Positions 8,242 through 10,290 of a DNA stretch of 10,290 nucleotides are shown one piece after another. Each line of letters begins with the position of its first letter. The first letter of the stretch is position 1. Origin of the DNA: an uncultured Eubacteriales bacterium (GTDB lineage: Bacteria > Bacillota > Clostridia > Christensenellales > Aristaeellaceae); NCBI GenBank assembly GCA_900553295.1, contig USCR01000085.1:1-10290 (forward strand), in the 5' to 3' direction. A program made the position numbers and the translations under genes. The notes under the pieces were generated by a model that saw only the letters and a program-made list of their open reading frames with translations, was not told where the DNA came from and searched no databases.

Positions 8242-9000
8242 TTAAGGAGTAAGTACCGTCGCACCCGCCCGCTTCACGGCCTCGGCATATGGTGCGTCCA
8301 GTGGCTGATCGGTAACGATATAATGAAAGTCTTGAAAGTCTGCATAGGTCATCAGCCCTGCGTGGCCAAATTTTTGCTTGCAGAGCAACAGGATGCGTTC
8401 GCCGCTGCACTCCAGCGCAGTCCGCTTGATTTCATACTCCTGGGGCGAAGAATTGGTCACCCCCGTGAGTGTGGAACCCGTAGCGGCCAGAAATGCCTTG
8501 CGAATATTATACTGGCGCAGGGCGCGTACCGTCTCCATGCCTGTGAGTGAATTGGTCTTGCGGCGCAGCTGTCCCGGCAACACGATCATCCGCAGGTTAT
8601 CATAGGGGATTGCCTGTTGCACCAGCGCAAGGTTGTTGGTGATAATGGTTAACTCCTGCCGGCTGGCCAAGTTATCCACCAAGTGCACCATGGTTGTGCC
8701 AGAGTCCACAAAAACAACATCCCCATCTTCCAGCAGCTTGGCGGCTTCCCGGCAAATGGCGCGCTTGGCCGCGTCGGCAATGGTCTGCCGCTCTGTAAAG
8801 GGGCGCAGAACACTCCCGTTGTTTTCCACAGCGCACACGCCGCCATAGACCTTTTCCACATCTCCCCTGCGCCTGAGCTCCGCCACATCCCGGCGTACCG
8901 TATTCATGGATACATTAAATAAATCACATAATTCGGTCATGGATATCGTTCCCGACTGTCCAATGACCTTCTCCATTTCCAATAAACGATCGTTGCGCAT
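8242..9000 (-). CDS. iolR: DeoR-family transcriptional repressor of the iol genes
   Basis: The product is a cytosolic DNA-binding repressor, expected to release its operators when 2-deoxy-5-keto-gluconate 6-phosphate accumulates (known for Bacillus IolR). From this start it has 252 residues, close to the 251 of that protein. An N-terminal DeoR helix-turn-helix covers about residues 16-50 and includes LFNVSMNTVRRDV, followed by the EKVYGGV hinge. The C-terminal sensor domain has DSGTTM (99-104) and TNN (121-123), the sugar-phosphate-binding motifs of the family. I chose the ATG at 9000 because GGAGAGG (9007-9013) lies 6 bases upstream and RLLEMEKVI then aligns with the Bacillus N-terminus. An in-frame ATG at 9015 with GGAAGG 5 bases upstream would add five residues. 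As the first gene of the operon, it is probably autoregulated. Confidence 0.9.
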   Translation of the reverse strand: MRNDRLLEMEKVIGQSGTISMTELCDLFNVSMNTVRRDVAELRRRGDVEKVYGGVCAVENNGSVLRPFTERQTIADAAKRAICREAAKLLEDGDVVFVDSGTTMVHLVDNLASRQELTIITNNLALVQQAIPYDNLRMIVLPGQLRRKTNSLTGMETVRALRQYNIRKAFLAATGSTLTGVTNSSPQEYEIKRTALECSGERILLLCKQKFGHAGLMTYADFQDFHYIVTDQPLDAPYAEAVKRAGATVLTP

Positions 9001-9006
9001 ATAAAT

Positions 9007-9013
9007 CCTCTCC
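9007..9013 (-). promoter_or_regulatory. Ribosome binding site deciding the iolR start
   Basis: GGAGAGG on the minus strand lies 6 bases before the ATG at 9000. The rival ATG at 9013-9015 overlaps it. The rival has its own GGAAGG (9021-9026), but that would fall at or next to the predicted transcript 5' end (about 9026), which favours the inner start. Confidence 0.6.
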
Positions 9014-9032
9014 ATGCTATCCTTCCATTACC

Positions 9033-9061
9033 ATTTTACAATAATTATCACCAAAAGTAAA
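9033..9061 (-). promoter_or_regulatory. Sigma-A-type promoter of iolR and the iol operon
   Basis: On the minus strand TTTACT (-35, 9061-9056) and TAAAAT (-10, 9038-9033) are separated by exactly 17 bases, giving a predicted start near 9026. The elements match 4 and 5 of 6 consensus bases. It is the best promoter-like pair upstream of iolR. The later genes lie in short gaps, so it probably drives the whole operon. Confidence 0.65.
9048..9058 (+). promoter_or_regulatory. Candidate IolR operator overlapping the iol promoter
   Basis: TCACCAAAAGT matches 10 of 11 positions of the Bacillus IolR 11-mer as I remember it (WRAYCAADARD). It overlaps the -35 box and spacer of the leftward promoter, where a repressor would block polymerase. 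The consensus is degenerate and recalled from memory, so this is a suggestion rather than a demonstrated site. Confidence 0.35.
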
Positions 9062-9066
9062 GCGTT

Positions 9067-9097
9067 ATATGGTCATATTTTGGATATAATGGTACAT
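9067..9097. repeat. Imperfect direct repeat between the divergent promoters
   Basis: ATATGGTCAT (9067-9076) is echoed by ATAATGGTACAT (9086-9097), with the shared ATGGT cores 20 bases apart, about two helical turns. The pair lies between the two facing -35 boxes, so a protein bound here could touch both promoters. Between them, on the minus strand, is TATCCAAAATA (9088-9078), a weaker match (9 of 11) to the IolR 11-mer. Confidence 0.4.
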
Positions 9098-9104
9098 TTC
9101 ATTG

Positions 9105-9133
9105 TTGAATTTCCCACTTTCTTTTGATATAAT
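9105..9133 (+). promoter_or_regulatory. Sigma-A promoter of the GH105-type hydrolase gene
   Basis: TTGAAT (-35, 9105-9110) and a perfect TATAAT (-10, 9128-9133) are spaced by 17 bases. Transcription should begin near 9140, giving a leader of about 32 bases before the ATG at 9172 with GGAGGG at 9161-9166. Confidence 0.8.
9120..9130 (-). promoter_or_regulatory. Candidate IolR operator overlapping the hydrolase -10 box
   Basis: Read on the minus strand ATATCAAAAGA fits 10 of 11 positions of the recalled Bacillus IolR 11-mer. It overlaps the first half of the TATAAT of the rightward promoter. With the site at 9048-9058 it would place both divergent genes under one repressor (inference). Confidence 0.33.
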
Positions 9134-9171
9134 TTGCATTAGAAACCATCCATTACAAACGGAGGGATATT

Positions 9172-10212
9172 ATGCAGACGGATTACTTGGAAATATCTCA
9201 GCGGGTGCTGGGCAAACTGCAACATAACCGCGGTACAGGCGATATACACGACCATCTGACCCTGGACACCTGGGAATGGCCCCAGGGTGTTGCCGTTTAT
9301 GCCATGTACAAGCTGTACAAAGCCACCGGCAACAAGCAAACCCTGGAGGACATGCGCGCCTGGTATGCCCGTCACCTGGCAAAGGGCCTTCCTTCCAAGA
9401 ATGTAAACACCATGGCCCCCATGCTGGGCATGACGCTGCTGTACAAGGAAACCGGTGACGAGACCTACCGCCCCATCATAGAAGAATGGAGCCAATGGGT
9501 CATGACGCAGATGCCGCGCACCCAGGAAGGCGGCCTGCAGCACATCACCTCCGATGATGTGAACGAACAGCAGCTGTGGGATGATACGCTGTACATGACT
9601 TGCCTGTTCCTCTATCAGGCAGGCGATGCACTGGGCCGTGAGGACATGAAGCAAGAGGCGGAATACCAGTTCCTGCTGCATATCAAGTACCTGCACAGTC
9701 CCAAAACCGGTCTGTGGTATCACGGCTACTGCTTCCAGGGACGTCATCACTTTGGTCAGGCCTACTGGGGCCGCGGAAACAGCTGGTTTACCGCCTGCGC
9801 AGTGGACTTTGCCGAGTGGATCCCTGACGGACCCGTGCGCCGTCTGATCCTGAACACCTGGCAGGAACAGTGCAAGGCGCTGTTGTCTGTGCAGGATCCA
9901 GAAAGTGGCCTTTGGCACACGCTGCTGGATCAGCCCGACAGCTATCTGGAGACTTCCGCCAGCGCGGCCATTGCCTACGGCTTGCTGAAGGGCTCCCGCC
10001 TGGGTCTACTGGATGAAGACTGCCGCGCTGCCGGCGAAAAGGCCTTACAGGGAGTGATTGCACAGGTCGCCGAAGACGGCACTGTGCAAGGCGTTTCCTA
10101 CGGTACGCCCATGGGATGGACACAGGATTTCTACCGCACGATTCCCATTCAGCCCACAGCCTATGGTCAGGGGCTTACCTTCCTGATGCTTACGGAAAAG
10201 TTTGCCAAATAA
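9172..10212 (+). CDS. Unsaturated glycuronyl hydrolase, GH105/GH88-type (YteR-like)
   Basis: Members of this family remove the 4,5-unsaturated uronic acid left on oligosaccharides by polysaccharide lyases, such as unsaturated galacturonyl-rhamnose from pectin rhamnogalacturonan. The 346-residue protein is an (alpha/alpha)6 barrel by family. Visible marks are DTWEWPQGVA (32-41), LWDDTLYM (135-142) whose second aspartate D138 is the probable catalytic acid, WGRGNSW (199-205) and YLETSASA (258-265). There is no signal peptide, so it acts in the cytosol on imported disaccharides. The start has GGAGGG 5 bases upstream and a clear promoter. It is divergent from iolR and the only gene before the terminator. 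The exact substrate (rhamnogalacturonan, ulvan, arabinogalactan or other glycuronides) cannot be read from the sequence. GH88 proper is an alternative, but length and motifs favour GH105. Confidence 0.86.
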   Translation: MQTDYLEISQRVLGKLQHNRGTGDIHDHLTLDTWEWPQGVAVYAMYKLYKATGNKQTLEDMRAWYARHLAKGLPSKNVNTMAPMLGMTLLYKETGDETYRPIIEEWSQWVMTQMPRTQEGGLQHITSDDVNEQQLWDDTLYMTCLFLYQAGDALGREDMKQEAEYQFLLHIKYLHSPKTGLWYHGYCFQGRHHFGQAYWGRGNSWFTACAVDFAEWIPDGPVRRLILNTWQEQCKALLSVQDPESGLWHTLLDQPDSYLETSASAAIAYGLLKGSRLGLLDEDCRAAGEKALQGVIAQVAEDGTVQGVSYGTPMGWTQDFYRTIPIQPTAYGQGLTFLMLTEKFAK

Positions 10213-10223
10213 ATACAAAGTTT

Positions 10224-10255
10224 GCCCACCCTCCCTGTGGGAGAGCGGGCGTTTT
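10224..10255 (+). terminator. Rho-independent terminator after the hydrolase gene
   Basis: GCCC (10224-10227) pairs with GGGC (10247-10250) and CTCCC (10231-10235) with GGGAG (10239-10243) around the loop TGT, with a small mismatched internal part that holds one C-G pair. GTTTTG follows. It begins 11 bases after the stop codon at 10210-10212. The last 35 bases of the window show nothing recognisable. Confidence 0.75.
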
Positions 10256-10290
10256 GATTATGTACCCATCTATCCACGGAAAAGGTCCCC

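Noticed and set aside
9085..9090. Second TATAAT on the plus strand upstream of the hydrolase
   Set aside because: No acceptable -35 sequence 16-18 bases upstream and no proper TGn extension, so I do not call it a promoter.
9139..9918. A 259-codon minus-strand open frame opposite the hydrolase gene
   Set aside because: The plus-strand gene has promoter, ribosome binding site, family motifs and terminator; the minus frame has none and starts inside the hydrolase.
1..10290. CRISPR arrays, tRNA or rRNA genes, insertion sequences, phage or toxin-antitoxin genes
   Set aside because: None is visible; the window is almost completely filled by the nine catabolic and regulatory genes, with no spaced repeats or transposase motifs.

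Overview
The window holds a nearly complete myo-inositol catabolism (iol) operon on the minus strand and one divergent glycoside hydrolase gene on the plus strand. The organism is most likely a Bacillota, probably a GC-rich uncultured Clostridia. The reasons are the strong AGGAGG-type ribosome binding sites, sigma-A-type promoters in an AT-rich intergenic stretch, GC-rich coding sequence, and proteins that resemble Bacillus/Clostridium Iol proteins. No taxonomic marker gene is present, so the lineage is an inference.

Layout, read in the direction of transcription from about 9030 down to 18: iolR (DeoR-type repressor), iolJ (class II aldolase), iolC (kinase), iolA (CoA-acylating semialdehyde dehydrogenase), iolG (inositol dehydrogenase), iolB (isomerase), iolD (ThDP-dependent ring hydrolase), iolE (inosose dehydratase), then a perfect 10-bp terminator hairpin with a T-run. 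Gaps between genes are 2 to 94 bases, and iolB and iolD overlap by 8 bases, so one transcript is likely. The widest gap (iolA-iolG) carries a GC-rich stem-loop that could trim or tune the transcript. On the other side of a 156 to 171-base intergenic region, a GH105/GH88-type unsaturated glycuronyl hydrolase gene runs rightwards and ends at its own terminator near the window edge.

The enzymes make a full route. IolG oxidises myo-inositol to 2-keto-myo-inositol, IolE dehydrates it, and IolD opens the ring to 5-deoxy-glucuronate. IolB isomerises this to 2-deoxy-5-keto-gluconate and IolC phosphorylates it. IolJ cleaves the product to dihydroxyacetone phosphate and malonate semialdehyde, and IolA converts the latter to acetyl-CoA and CO2. 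No inositol transporter, IolI or IolH is in the window.

The intergenic region has two good sigma-A promoters facing apart. Sequences resembling the Bacillus IolR 11-mer overlap both, which suggests that the hydrolase and the iol operon form one divergon. I found no mobile element, CRISPR array, RNA gene or clearly new system. The most unusual points are the hydrolase-inositol pairing and an apparent Arg-to-Lys change at a CoA/substrate-binding position in IolA.
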